This document shows positions 1 through 7,616 of a stretch of DNA of 35,310 nucleotides, one piece after another. Location: NCBI GenBank assembly GCA_944390045.1, contig CALXOO010000022.1, positions 1-35,310 of the forward strand, read 5' to 3'. This DNA is from an uncultured Spirochaetales bacterium (lineage in GTDB: Bacteria; Spirochaetota; Spirochaetia; Sphaerochaetales; Sphaerochaetaceae). The position numbers and the translations under genes were made by a program. Position 1 is the first letter of the stretch, and each line of letters begins with the position of its first letter. Below the pieces are notes generated by a model. The model had not been told where the DNA came from and did not search any database. It saw only the letters and a list, made by a program, of their open reading frames with translations.

Positions 1-162
1 AAGCCTGAGAATGGTGTACGGACATGGTGCAAGCCTATCCACCAGAACCCCACAGGCTTGCCTGTGGGAGCAGTCAGCGACTTGATGATGCATACAGTGG
101 CGGTTGCCGGCTTGAGCAGCGGGGAAGACAGAAAGGCCATCTTTTGGATAAGATCTGGTTGA
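1..162 (+). pseudogene. 3' tail of an ORF entering from the left edge; possible aminotransferase remnant
   Basis: An open frame runs from base 1 to a TGA at 160-162, about 53 residues, with no start in the window. It contains HQNPTG preceded by WCKP, then later DRKAIFW. An NPTG motif followed some 25 residues later by an IFW-type strand recalls the cofactor-binding core of fold-type I PLP aminotransferases, especially the MocR-like aminotransferase family (PF12897). In those proteins roughly 200 further residues would follow; here the frame stops soon after FW. If the resemblance is real, this is a truncated or frameshifted remnant. It could equally be the genuine C-terminus of an unrelated protein. 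A GC-rich hairpin at 49-68 lies inside it. Similarity is from memory and weak. Confidence 0.3.
49..68. repeat. 8-bp perfect hairpin with CTTG loop
   Basis: CCCACAGG (49-56), CTTG and CCTGTGGG (61-68) form a perfect stem. No T-run follows on either strand, so it does not look like an ordinary intrinsic terminator. It lies inside the open frame at the left edge. Confidence 0.4.
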
Positions 163-179
163 CCTTATGGAGGAAATAA

Positions 180-458
180 ATGACCTGCGGTATTTACAGG
201 ATAAGGAATCTCAAGACCGACGCGGTCTATTATGCCAAATGCGATGATGTCACCAGTATTGCGGCGAAGGAGCGCTTCCGGCTGGATCTTGGGATGCACC
301 AGTGTGCCCCGCTGCAGAAAGACTACAGCGAGACAGGTCTGGAACTCTTTGTCATAGAAGTCGTCTGCGAATGCTCTGAGGACGAACTTGATTCGAGACT
401 GGATCAGGAACTTTCCCGTGCCATCACAGACGGCCTGAAGCCTTATCCAGCCGGATGA
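180..458 (+). CDS. GIY-YIG-like small protein, probably catalytically inactive
   Basis: A 92-residue protein with a good ribosome binding site (GGAGG at about 170-174, ATG at 180). The start reads [18 protein letters not shown], the GIY strand and hairpin of a GIY-YIG nuclease domain, followed by an Arg-bearing helix (KERFRLDLG), a [18 protein letters not shown] segment matching the usual LQ.DW...G...F..E.L strand, and a final helix [15 protein letters not shown]. Two hallmark positions look lost: the YIG triad reads YYA, and the catalytic Glu usually found in the (R)EQ position of the last helix appears to be Leu. It therefore looks like a GIY-YIG fold retained for binding rather than cleavage. 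Its 3' end overlaps the convergent uridine phosphorylase gene by 35 bp. Confidence 0.6.
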   Translation: MTCGIYRIRNLKTDAVYYAKCDDVTSIAAKERFRLDLGMHQCAPLQKDYSETGLELFVIEVVCECSEDELDSRLDQELSRAITDGLKPYPAG

Positions 459-1212
459 TTTCACGCACGCCCTCAACGGCAACCGTAATTGCGGCGCTGG
501 TATCATGCAGCTTGGGGTTGTCCATGCCCAGTTTCTCCCGCTCCTGATTGGCGACGACGAAGAAGCAGCTTCCGGCCCTTACCCCAAGACGTGCGGCGAC
601 AGTGAAGAGCGCAGCGCTCTCCATCTCGCTGGCGAGCACTCCCAGCCTCTTCCAGGCCTCCCACTTCGCATTAAGCTCGTAGCTCACGGGCATCTCATCC
701 GGATCATGTTGGCCATAGAAACTGTCCTTGCACTGCACGACACCCATGTGTTCCCTTATTCCGAGTCTTCTTGCCGCCGCCCTGAGGCACATGGCGACAT
801 CGAAATCAGCTACTGCCGGGAACTCAATAGGCGCATACTCGCGGCTTGTACCTTCCATGCGGACCGCACCGGTGGCGATGACCACATCGCCTCCCATGAC
901 AGGTAGCGCGATACCGCCGCAGGTACCCATTCTGACGAAGGTGTCAGCACCGCACTTGAACAGCTCCTCCATAGCGATCGAGGCGCTCGGCCCCCCTATA
1001 CCGGTACTTGTCACGCTGACGGGAACGCCGTCAAGGCTTCCAGTGTAAGTCACGAATTCCCTGCTGTCCGCAACAAGGCGCGCATCCTCAAGATGCTGCG
1101 CGATCAGCGGCACCCTCTTCGGATCACCGGGAAGGATCACATAACGGCCAACGTCACCTTTCTTCGTATGCAGGTGATACTGTATGCCTGTTCCGTTCAT
1201 ATAATCTGACAT
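424..1212 (-). CDS. udp: uridine phosphorylase
   Basis: A 262-residue nucleoside phosphorylase of the PNP/UDP family. It cleaves uridine (possibly deoxyuridine) with phosphate to uracil and ribose-1-phosphate in the cytoplasm. Visible hallmarks are GDPKRV at 29-34 (phosphate loop), the family signature [15 protein letters not shown] at 70-84, Arg94 in RMGTCGG, the base-recognition segment KDSFYGQ near 162-168, and EMES at 196-199 for ribose binding. Length is close to the 253 residues of the E. coli enzyme. A GGAGG ribosome binding site lies just before ATG. The upstream gene on the same strand ends 42 bp away, so the two may be cotranscribed. The KDSFY/Q signature favours uridine over purine nucleosides. 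Confidence 0.9.
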   Translation of the reverse strand: MSDYMNGTGIQYHLHTKKGDVGRYVILPGDPKRVPLIAQHLEDARLVADSREFVTYTGSLDGVPVSVTSTGIGGPSASIAMEELFKCGADTFVRMGTCGGIALPVMGGDVVIATGAVRMEGTSREYAPIEFPAVADFDVAMCLRAAARRLGIREHMGVVQCKDSFYGQHDPDEMPVSYELNAKWEAWKRLGVLASEMESAALFTVAARLGVRAGSCFFVVANQEREKLGMDNPKLHDTSAAITVAVEGVREIIRLDKASGRL

Positions 1213-1254
1213 ATAGCCTCCATGTCAAAACAAAATAACATACTAGAGTAAGGA

Positions 1255-1734
1255 TCAGGAAAGGACTGATCCGATCTGTTTTCCAAGCTCAGATGCAATC
1301 GCATCCGCAACCAGCTGATGGTCCTCTTCTCCGCTAAGACCTGAGACAGTGATGCTTCCGATACACAGTCCTCCTGTCAGCAGCAGCGGGAATGAGCCAC
1401 CTGAGAAGCCGTACTCACTGCTGTCCATTCCGCATTCATCGAATGTCTTGCCCGACTTGAGCATGTTCCTCATCGCATGAAGGGAGCTGACTGAGTACCG
1501 CTCACAGAAATTCGCCTTGCGAATGGCCCATGCACTGTTGTTGGCACTCGCACCGGGAAGGGATAGTGCATAGAGGACAAGCTTGTTGACTCTTGCAAGG
1601 ATGCAAACTGCCTGTGATGAACCGGATGCGGCTGATGCGATCCTGTCGCAGATCCTCCTGATCATTCCTGAGTCTATTTCAGAGAAGCGGAGGCATTCCT
1701 CCTGCCTCTGTATTTCAATGTCAATTCTGTCCAT
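1255..1734 (-). CDS. UPF0303 / heme-degrading-domain protein
   Basis: A 159-residue cytoplasmic protein of the UPF0303 branch of the HbpS/GlcG-like heme-degrading domain family (PF03928). The central AWAIRKANFCERYSVSSLHAMRNML matches the typical W..RK.N...R...SS pattern, and a glycine-rich strand (GGSFPLLLTGGLCIGSITVSGL) and a C-terminal helix follow. The biochemical function of the subfamily is not established; heme or small-ligand binding is suggested only by family. No Shine-Dalgarno site precedes ATG. Instead TAGAAT ends six bases upstream, the layout of a leaderless promoter. It precedes udp on the same strand. Confidence 0.75.
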   Translation of the reverse strand: MDRIDIEIQRQEECLRFSEIDSGMIRRICDRIASAASGSSQAVCILARVNKLVLYALSLPGASANNSAWAIRKANFCERYSVSSLHAMRNMLKSGKTFDECGMDSSEYGFSGGSFPLLLTGGLCIGSITVSGLSGEEDHQLVADAIASELGKQIGSVLS

Positions 1735-1740
1735 ATACGA

Positions 1741-1746
1741 ATTCTA
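1741..1746 (-). promoter_or_regulatory. -10 hexamer TAGAAT, probable leaderless promoter of the UPF0303 gene
   Basis: TAGAAT matches five of six consensus positions and is followed by six bases and then ATG at 1734. No purine-rich ribosome binding site fits in between. No good -35 is visible at 16-18 bp. Confidence 0.5.
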
Positions 1747-1801
1747 CCACAGCATGAGAAGTGATGAAACAGGTTCTTTTCCGGAGAAAATGATTAGATT
1801 T

Positions 1802-1829
1802 TAAAAATTAAATTCCATAATCGGAATTT
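1802..1829 (-). terminator. possible terminator of the rsgA-mutS2 operon
   Basis: AAATTCC and GGAATTT form a 7-bp stem (1810-1829) with a 6-base loop. On the minus strand it is followed by a T-rich tract (1802-1809). It lies about 57 bp past the mutS2 stop. The stem is AT-rich, so strength is uncertain. Confidence 0.45.
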
Positions 1830-1885
1830 TATATAACATATTTATTACTGAAGATGATCATTGCTGCTTTCGTCATGCCGGCCTC

Positions 1886-4177
1886 TCAGCCAAGCATGAC
1901 GTAAGTCTTGCCCATCCCTCCGTCTTCAGGATTTGCAAAGTAATAGTCCTTCACTTCCTTTCTCTTTGAGAGATAACTGTGAATACCCTGCGAGAGGATC
2001 CCGTTGCCATAGCCGTGGATGATCGAGAATGAGGAGAGTGAGTGAACAAGGCAGGACTCAATCTCATCATCAATGGCCGCAACTGCCTCAGCCAGTGTAC
2101 GGCCCCGCAGGTCAAGTGTCAGACTTGGACGCGGTGTGCTGACCCTGAATGGAGATACAGTGGCCTTCTTCTCTGCTGGAGCAGGCCGGAGATCATCTGA
2201 AGACAAAGTCATCTTCATGCTGTCCAGAGATACCTGATAGCGTCCTTTGCCCAGATCGCGCAGGATGATGCCACGGCGGCCGAAGCTGCCGCACAGGACT
2301 TCATCCCCCTCCTTGAAGCTGCCCTCGTCCGGTCCCTTCATTCTTGCCTTCTGGGCGCTCACGCTCTTATCAGCCTCACGGCTCTTGTCCTCGAGCTCTC
2401 TGATGAATGACTTGACGGCATGAGTCTTACGGCTGTCCAGCGATCCGGTGCTGACGTCCCTGACAAGGTTCTCCAGCCTCCTGCGTGTCTCTTTCATCCA
2501 CCGTCTGAGTTCATCAGCGCTCCCTTCCTCATAATGCAGTCTGAGCTCGTCAAGCTCTTTCTGTCTCAGCGCGAGCTCTGACTCCATTTTCTCATAGCGT
2601 TTTTTCTCAAGAGTGAGTTCAGTGACTTTCCGGTCTAGAGCCCTCAGCCTTCCATTGAGGTTTGAAATCATCTGGGAGACACTGGATGCCGGATCCAGAC
2701 TTGCCCTGGCGCTGGCGACGACTTTCGCCGGCAGGCCCATTCGTTTAGCAATCGCTATGGCATGACTGTCACCCGGAAGTCCCTCGATAACGCGGAAAGT
2801 CGGTCTGTCAGTCCCCTCATCGAATTCCATTGAGGCGTTGAGCATTCCGCTGTCGCCGTAGGCATGAAGCTTGACCTGAGAATAGTGGCTCGTGACGAAG
2901 AGCATGCTTCCCTTGTCCTTGAAGTAATCAAGCAGGCTGTCGACCAGGGCGGCGCCTTCAGCCGGGTCAGTCCCGCTGCCAAGCTCATCAAGCAGGACGA
3001 GGGAGCCGGCGTCACTGTTCCGGCAGATCTCGGCAACGTTCGCCATATGACCTGAGAAGGTTGAGAAATTCTCCAGAATTGACTGGCCGTCTCCGATATC
3101 AGTGAAGAAAGAGCTGAAGACCGGAAGCGACGAACCTTCCTCAAAGGGAGCATGAGCACAGATCTGGCTGAGCAGGGCGAAGAGCGCGACAGTCTTCATT
3201 GTCACTGTCTTTCCTCCGGCATTGGCTCCGGAGAGGACCACGACACGGCACTGAGGCGGAACGGTCAGCGAAATCGGAACAGCCTTTTCGAACAGCAGCG
3301 GATGACGGGCGCCGACAAGCCTGATCGTATCAGAAAAAACAGTACGCTGGCTCTTTGTCCTGTGAATGAACATTGCAAAGGAATAGTGGAAATCGAAATC
3401 GGCAAGATATGAGAGCATGCTCCTCAGCTCATCGCGGAAACTGTCAACCCTGTGAGAGAAACCGCTTATTATCTGATATTTCACACGTCTGATCTCGTCC
3501 TCTGCAAGAGTCACGTTGTTGTTCAGCTCGACAAGCTCGAAGGGTTCGACATAGAGCGTACCTCCGCTGGCGGAGCTGCCCTGGACATATCCGCTCACAA
3601 GGCCCCTCTTTTCCCTGCGCACGGGCAGGACAACCCTTTCATTGCGGTAGACGGCCTGGCCGGACTGGTAGAGCTGGCTGTTGGAGCTGATGCACTCCTG
3701 GGCATAGGCTGCCCTGCGGCTACGCTCAGCCTCCAGCGCCCTGAAAAGAGGCCGGACAAGAGGATGGCTGTCCCTGACACTTCCATCACCATCAAGGCCG
3801 GCAGCAATTTCCCTAGCAAGCTGGATCATTCCATCCGCGCAGAGAGCGGGATTGTCCTCAAAACGTGAAAGCTCCTCAAATGACGACACGAAAGATGCGT
3901 AGGCCAGAAGGTCAGCACCATCATGCACAAGTCCCCTTCCCGCATCCTGAGTCACTAACGCGTCAATCGGGACAAAGGGCGAAAGCTGTCTGCCCTCATT
4001 CACGATCTTTCCGAGGATTGATGATATACGGTCTGCCCTGGCCTCAAGCACTGCAGTGTCGCTCGTGACCCTGTCCACCGATATTGCATTGCGTCCGACA
4101 TCTGACAGGCTGTATGCCCTGACCAGGTCAAGAACCCTGTCGAACTCGAGATCCTTGACGGTACGCTGACTGATCAC
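1886..4177 (-). CDS. mutS2: MutS2 family endonuclease/ATPase
   Basis: A 763-residue MutS2 protein. In other bacteria MutS2 suppresses homologous recombination or splits stalled, collided ribosomes; it is not part of mismatch repair. The N-terminal clamp/core region covers about 1-300. The ABC-type ATPase has Walker A GANAGGKT near 317-324 and Walker B with signature LVLLDELGSGTDPAEG near 395-410. A charged coiled coil (about 510-610) and a KOW-like segment follow. The C-terminal Smr nuclease domain has LDLRG near 688 and HGYGNG near 721. The Smr domain is complete, so ribosome-rescue or nuclease activity should be retained. The ATG overlaps the rsgA stop by four bases (ATGA), implying translational coupling. 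Confidence 0.95.
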   Translation of the reverse strand: MISQRTVKDLEFDRVLDLVRAYSLSDVGRNAISVDRVTSDTAVLEARADRISSILGKIVNEGRQLSPFVPIDALVTQDAGRGLVHDGADLLAYASFVSSFEELSRFEDNPALCADGMIQLAREIAAGLDGDGSVRDSHPLVRPLFRALEAERSRRAAYAQECISSNSQLYQSGQAVYRNERVVLPVRREKRGLVSGYVQGSSASGGTLYVEPFELVELNNNVTLAEDEIRRVKYQIISGFSHRVDSFRDELRSMLSYLADFDFHYSFAMFIHRTKSQRTVFSDTIRLVGARHPLLFEKAVPISLTVPPQCRVVVLSGANAGGKTVTMKTVALFALLSQICAHAPFEEGSSLPVFSSFFTDIGDGQSILENFSTFSGHMANVAEICRNSDAGSLVLLDELGSGTDPAEGAALVDSLLDYFKDKGSMLFVTSHYSQVKLHAYGDSGMLNASMEFDEGTDRPTFRVIEGLPGDSHAIAIAKRMGLPAKVVASARASLDPASSVSQMISNLNGRLRALDRKVTELTLEKKRYEKMESELALRQKELDELRLHYEEGSADELRRWMKETRRRLENLVRDVSTGSLDSRKTHAVKSFIRELEDKSREADKSVSAQKARMKGPDEGSFKEGDEVLCGSFGRRGIILRDLGKGRYQVSLDSMKMTLSSDDLRPAPAEKKATVSPFRVSTPRPSLTLDLRGRTLAEAVAAIDDEIESCLVHSLSSFSIIHGYGNGILSQGIHSYLSKRKEVKDYYFANPEDGGMGKTYVMLG

Positions 4178-5118
4178 TGTTTGTTCTTCCTGAATCTGTT
4201 CCTTAGATAGCCGGGCTTGCGCTCATCAAGGCTCTGATACATACCCAGGTAGCTCGTGTAGCGGTCAGGGTCTATCAGGCCGTCTTCCAGTGCCCTGATG
4301 ACGGCACATCCGGGTTCACCTGTATGTGTGCAGTCAGGTCCGTAACTGCAGTCTGCCGCATAGCGCGCGAACTCAACGAAACTTGCCGCAAGCACGCTCT
4401 TCTCCTCGTAGGGGACAAGCAGCTCCCTCACGCCGGGAGTGTCGATTATCGCAATTGCGCCGCGCTCAAGGTAGAGTGAGTGGTTCGTAGTATGGCGGCC
4501 CCTCTGGTACTTCTCACTGATTGAGTTTGTCGCCTGCTTCCTCTCAGGATCGATGATAAGATTTACTAGTGTGCTTTTCCCGACTCCGCTCTGGCCGACA
4601 AAGGCCGTCGTCTTTCCCTCAAGCAGCGTCTTCAGCTCATCGATGTTCTCACCGCTTCTGGCTGAGACAGCAATGATCCTGTAGCCCAGCTTGTGATACA
4701 GGGCCCAGCGGTCAAACTCCTCCTGGGTGAGATCATAGTCACACTTGTTCATGACAATGATGACATCGCAGCCGTGGACACAGGTCAGGGCCCTGTCCAG
4801 AAAGCGCGGTCTGAAAGGAGGCTCCCAGGCGCTTGTGATGATGGCAACCTGATCCATGTTCGCGGCAATGGTCTGGTTCTTCTCCAGCTTGATATTCCAG
4901 CGTGTGAAGCTGCTTGAGCGGGCAAGACGGCGGATGATCAGTCCCTCGTCCTGACTGTATGGGGTGAACTCGACATCATCGCCCACCGCAAGCGGATTGT
5001 ATTCCCATTCGTCCAGCCTGAGCACCTTGCCCTTTATTCTGAGCGTATAATGACGCCCATCCTGTGCGCACCAGGCATCATAGACGTTGTTAATTGCCTT
5101 TCTGATTCTTCCTATCAC
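4174..5118 (-). CDS. rsgA: ribosome small subunit-dependent GTPase A
   Basis: RsgA (YjeQ) checks late 30S subunit maturation. An N-terminal OB domain (about 1-80) precedes a circularly permuted GTPase with NKCD (G4) near 123, GQSGVGKS (G1) near 174 and DTPG (G3) near 224, then a zinc knuckle C-x5-C-x-H-x5-C. I chose GTG at 5118 (VIGRIRKAINNVYDAW, 314 residues). The longer frame to an ATG at 5220 adds a low-complexity leader that runs across the divergent gene's start. The GTG has no ribosome binding site, but a -35/-10 pair (TTGTCA, 17 bp, TAGAGT) ends seven bases before it, so the mRNA may be leaderless. It overlaps mutS2 by four bases and probably heads that operon. Confidence 0.9.
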   Translation of the reverse strand: MIGRIRKAINNVYDAWCAQDGRHYTLRIKGKVLRLDEWEYNPLAVGDDVEFTPYSQDEGLIIRRLARSSSFTRWNIKLEKNQTIAANMDQVAIITSAWEPPFRPRFLDRALTCVHGCDVIIVMNKCDYDLTQEEFDRWALYHKLGYRIIAVSARSGENIDELKTLLEGKTTAFVGQSGVGKSTLVNLIIDPERKQATNSISEKYQRGRHTTNHSLYLERGAIAIIDTPGVRELLVPYEEKSVLAASFVEFARYAADCSYGPDCTHTGEPGCAVIRALEDGLIDPDRYTSYLGMYQSLDERKPGYLRNRFRKNKQ

Positions 5119-5125
5119 AGGAGGA

Positions 5126-5154
5126 ACTCTAGCATGTGAAAGGGGAATTGACAA
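5126..5154 (-). promoter_or_regulatory. promoter of rsgA (leaderless layout)
   Basis: On the minus strand TTGTCA (5149-5154), a 17-bp spacer and TAGAGT (5126-5131) are followed by seven bases and the GTG start. The -35 almost coincides with a TTGACA on the opposite strand (5148-5153) facing the divergent gene. Confidence 0.5.
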
Positions 5155-5182
5155 AGGCCCTCTGCGGTGCAACTCTGGTGAC

Positions 5183-5788
5183 ATGTTCAAAGGAGACATC
5201 TGCGTCCATCCGGGATGCAAGAGCTATGTGAGTCCCCCCTTCCGCACCTGCTTCCACCATTCAGGCGAGGAGGAGAGACGCATCATTCTGTCAACTCTTG
5301 AGGAGATTCTCTCCCGCCGCGGCCTGATAAAGGACATCTGCATCATAGGAGGCGACTTCGAGGGTCTGGACATACGCTCATCCAGCCTCAGGGCATCCAA
5401 CTTCTCATTCTCCACCTTCCGCGGCTGCGACTTCTCATCCACAAGCATATCGACCTGCTTCTTTGACATGTGCATCTTCATTAACTGCCGTTTCGATGAG
5501 CTGCATGCCAGATATACTGTCTTCGCGGGTTCCAGGATCAGGAACTGCACATTCACCGGAAGCACGATGGTGAACTGCAACTTCATGGGACTGGACTGCA
5601 TAGACAACGACTTCAGCTCCAGCGACCTGTATTTCTCAAACTTCAGCATGTCGCGGATAATCTCGACTCGATTTGAGGACTGCAACCTCAAGCGGGTGAA
5701 CTTCAGGGCAAGCGCGATGAAGGAGGTTTCCTTCAAATACTCAAACCCGGAAGAGGCCTTCTTCCAGAACAAGGAGGATGAGGAATGA
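5183..5788 (+). CDS. pentapeptide-repeat protein with Cys/His N-terminus
   Basis: A 201-residue protein starting MFKGDICVHPGCKSYV. The N-terminal 35 residues carry CVHPGC and CFHH, four potential metal ligands, followed by a helical linker rich in Glu and Arg. From about residue 55 to 190 the sequence runs in A(D/N)LXX-type fives with repeating Phe, Asn and Ser (for example ASNFSFSTFRGCDFSS and NCNFMGLDCIDNDFSS), predicting a right-handed quadrilateral beta-helix. Partners are unknown; pentapeptide proteins include gyrase-protecting DNA mimics, but nothing here shows that role. The start is the first ATG outside the divergent rsgA; no clear ribosome binding site precedes it. The stop overlaps the next start (ATGA), so it is coupled to the hydrolase downstream. 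Confidence 0.75.
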   Translation: MFKGDICVHPGCKSYVSPPFRTCFHHSGEEERRIILSTLEEILSRRGLIKDICIIGGDFEGLDIRSSSLRASNFSFSTFRGCDFSSTSISTCFFDMCIFINCRFDELHARYTVFAGSRIRNCTFTGSTMVNCNFMGLDCIDNDFSSSDLYFSNFSMSRIISTRFEDCNLKRVNFRASAMKEVSFKYSNPEEAFFQNKEDEE

Positions 5789-6411
5789 GGGTCTACTGCC
5801 ACTTCTGCGATCTCGGCCAGGTCAACAGCTACCTCGTCACCAGGGAAGACGGCTGTTCTGACGCGCTGATCATTGATCCTGCAGGCCTTGACAATGACCT
5901 GATCGGAATCATTGAGCGCCACAGTCTTGATATCCGGGGAATTCTGGTAACGCACAGCCACTTCCAGCATGTCAGGGACATGGGAAAGTACCAGAAAATA
6001 TACCCCTGTCCTGTCTATGCCTGGAACCGTGAGATCCTCGGCGTCGAGACGGTGCAGCTCAAGGAGACAAAGGGATTCGGAATCGAGGGCTTCAAGGTCG
6101 ACATCCTGCACGTGCCAGGCCACAGCGACGACAGTCTGGTGTATGTCATTGGTCAGTCGATATTCACCGGAGACTGCCTCCAGGCCGGCAGACTCTCGAC
6201 GGCCACAGGCTATCAGAACTCGGCCATCCTGGCACGCGGCGTCACGCGGAAGATCTTTTCCTATGACGACAATCACCTGATCTTTCCGGGACACGGCAGT
6301 CCGTCAAAGGTCAGAATCGAGAAGATGTTCAACCACGATCTGCTGGAGACCAGTGTGTCACAGAGCGAAGAGCTCTTTCAGAACGACGCGCATCCTTTCG
6401 GGAAGGCGTGA
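5785..6411 (+). CDS. MBL-fold metallo-hydrolase (glyoxalase II-like) with altered metal motif
   Basis: A 208-residue metallo-beta-lactamase-fold protein. The core is recognisable: N-terminal beta strands with IIDPAG, motif THSHFQH at 56-62, GHSDDS with His113, TGDCL with Asp130 and PGHG with His170. The classical HxHxDH motif here reads H57-S-H59-F-Q61-H62, so the Asp that binds the second zinc is Gln. The enzyme may bind one metal or use another ligand. Members hydrolyse thioesters or phosphoesters; the substrate cannot be read from sequence. It overlaps the upstream pentapeptide gene by four bases and the convergent rluD gene by 54 bp at the 3' end. Confidence 0.85.
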   Translation: MRVYCHFCDLGQVNSYLVTREDGCSDALIIDPAGLDNDLIGIIERHSLDIRGILVTHSHFQHVRDMGKYQKIYPCPVYAWNREILGVETVQLKETKGFGIEGFKVDILHVPGHSDDSLVYVIGQSIFTGDCLQAGRLSTATGYQNSAILARGVTRKIFSYDDNHLIFPGHGSPSKVRIEKMFNHDLLETSVSQSEELFQNDAHPFGKA

Positions 6412-7284
6412 GCGGAACGTGAGGCGCTCTCCTGTCACTGGGTGGTCGACAGTCAGGCTCATCGCATGCAGACAGAGCCCGCAGTCCGGAAAGCGCGTAT
6501 CAGGACGGGAGTAGATCACGTCCCCGAGCACGGGGTGCCCTATGCTTTTCATGTGAACGCGGATCTGATGAGTGCGGCCGGTTTCTATCCTTACCCTGAC
6601 AAAGGCATATGAGTCAGTCTGTCTGATCACGCGGTAGTGTGTGACGGCATTCCGCCCGCGGCTCCTGTCATCAGTAGTCATGAAGGTCTTCCTGCTGTCC
6701 GGGTTGCGTACGATGTTGGCATCGACAGTACCTTCAGCACGAGTGAAGCGGCCCTTCACGACCGCGACATAGACTTTCTCGTTGCTGTGTGCGGCGAACT
6801 GGACTGCAAGCGCTCTGTGGGCCTGACCTGTCTTCGCTATCACCATCACGCCGGATGTGTCCTTGTCGAGCCGGTGCACAATGCCGGGACGCAGGATGTC
6901 CGCCTCACTCCCGTCATCAGTACAGGTTGAGAAGGCCTCACCATAACGGTGGATCAGGGCATTGACGAGTGTTCCGGACCAGTTGCCGGCACCGGGGTGC
7001 ACGACCAGGCCGGCAGGCTTGTCTATGACAAGTATGCTCTCGTCCTCATAGAGCACATTCAGAGGAATGTCCTCTGCGGCAAGGCTCTCAAAGACCTCTT
7101 CTGTCCATCTGACTTCCACGTGGTCGCCCGCCCCGGTCCTGTGGCTTTTCTTGACGGGTCTTCCATTGACGATGACCACAGTATCATCACGGCTGAACAC
7201 GGAACGCGGGATGAACTGCCCGGCCAGCCTGTCAACCCGTCCGCCGGAAGGAGCATCAAAGCTGTAGCTTCTGTCCCTTGTCAT
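6358..7284 (-). CDS. rluD: RluD-family 23S rRNA pseudouridine synthase
   Basis: A 308-residue RluA/RluD-type pseudouridine synthase. An S4-like RNA-binding domain (about 10-60, with VDRLAGQFIPRSVFSRDDTVVIVNG) is followed by the catalytic domain with GLVVHPGAGN and the active-site motif HRLDKDTSG (Asp nucleophile). RTHQIRVHM and GHPVLGD lie later in the usual order. It isomerises uridines in 23S rRNA; RluD itself targets helix 69, but the exact sites here are inferred. The start overlaps the preceding small gene by four bases (ATGA). It is last in a four-gene minus-strand operon and overlaps the convergent hydrolase gene by 54 bp. Confidence 0.9.
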   Translation of the reverse strand: MTRDRSYSFDAPSGGRVDRLAGQFIPRSVFSRDDTVVIVNGRPVKKSHRTGAGDHVEVRWTEEVFESLAAEDIPLNVLYEDESILVIDKPAGLVVHPGAGNWSGTLVNALIHRYGEAFSTCTDDGSEADILRPGIVHRLDKDTSGVMVIAKTGQAHRALAVQFAAHSNEKVYVAVVKGRFTRAEGTVDANIVRNPDSRKTFMTTDDRSRGRNAVTHYRVIRQTDSYAFVRVRIETGRTHQIRVHMKSIGHPVLGDVIYSRPDTRFPDCGLCLHAMSLTVDHPVTGERLTFRSRLPERMRVVLKELFAL

Positions 7285-7616
7285 CCGCCCTGGACCTCAC
7301 CGATCACCCAGTCTGCGGTACTGATGCCAAGCGAGAGCGTTCCGGCCATGAGAATCTGCCAGCCGAAGGCTTCAACCGGGCTGTCAGCACTGACGATTCC
7401 GGCATTGTCCATAATGTTCCAGGCCAGCATCGACAGAGGGAATGTGAGTACCATCGAGCCGAAGAAAATACTCTCTGCACGCCTCAGCTTCATCGTCCAG
7501 ATAGGGAACTCCTCCTCACCATATGGCTCATAAGTGAGCTGCGCCTCGCAAAAAAGAGGGCACAGCACAAGTGAGAGGATAAGCAAGACTGCAATCAGTC
7601 GTCTAGCCATTGCCAT
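7281..7616 (-). CDS. small secreted or membrane protein of unknown function
   Basis: A 111-residue protein not recognised. ATG at 7616 gives MAMARRLIAVLLILSLVLCP, a basic then hydrophobic N-terminus typical of a signal peptide or anchor, preceded by an AGAGGG ribosome binding site inside the end of yggS. Two further hydrophobic stretches (SIFFGSMVLTFPLSMLAWNIM and FGWQILMAGTLSLGIS) could be membrane segments. The mature part begins with an acidic YEPYGEEEFPIW segment. The gene overlaps yggS by 14 bases and rluD by four, so it is firmly part of the operon. A longer frame to 7673 exists but would lie further inside yggS. Confidence 0.65.
   Translation of the reverse strand: MAMARRLIAVLLILSLVLCPLFCEAQLTYEPYGEEEFPIWTMKLRRAESIFFGSMVLTFPLSMLAWNIMDNAGIVSADSPVEAFGWQILMAGTLSLGISTADWVIGEVQGG

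Noticed and set aside
4174..5220. Longer rsgA start at 5220
   Set aside because: The extra 34 residues are unlike RsgA N-termini and would cross the divergent gene start; a GTG at 5118 fits the family better.
5224..6294. Minus-strand ORF of 356 residues antisense to the pentapeptide and MBL genes
   Set aside because: The plus strand encodes two recognisable families with overlapping stop/start; the antisense frame has no recognisable motif and reflects the codon bias of the plus strand.
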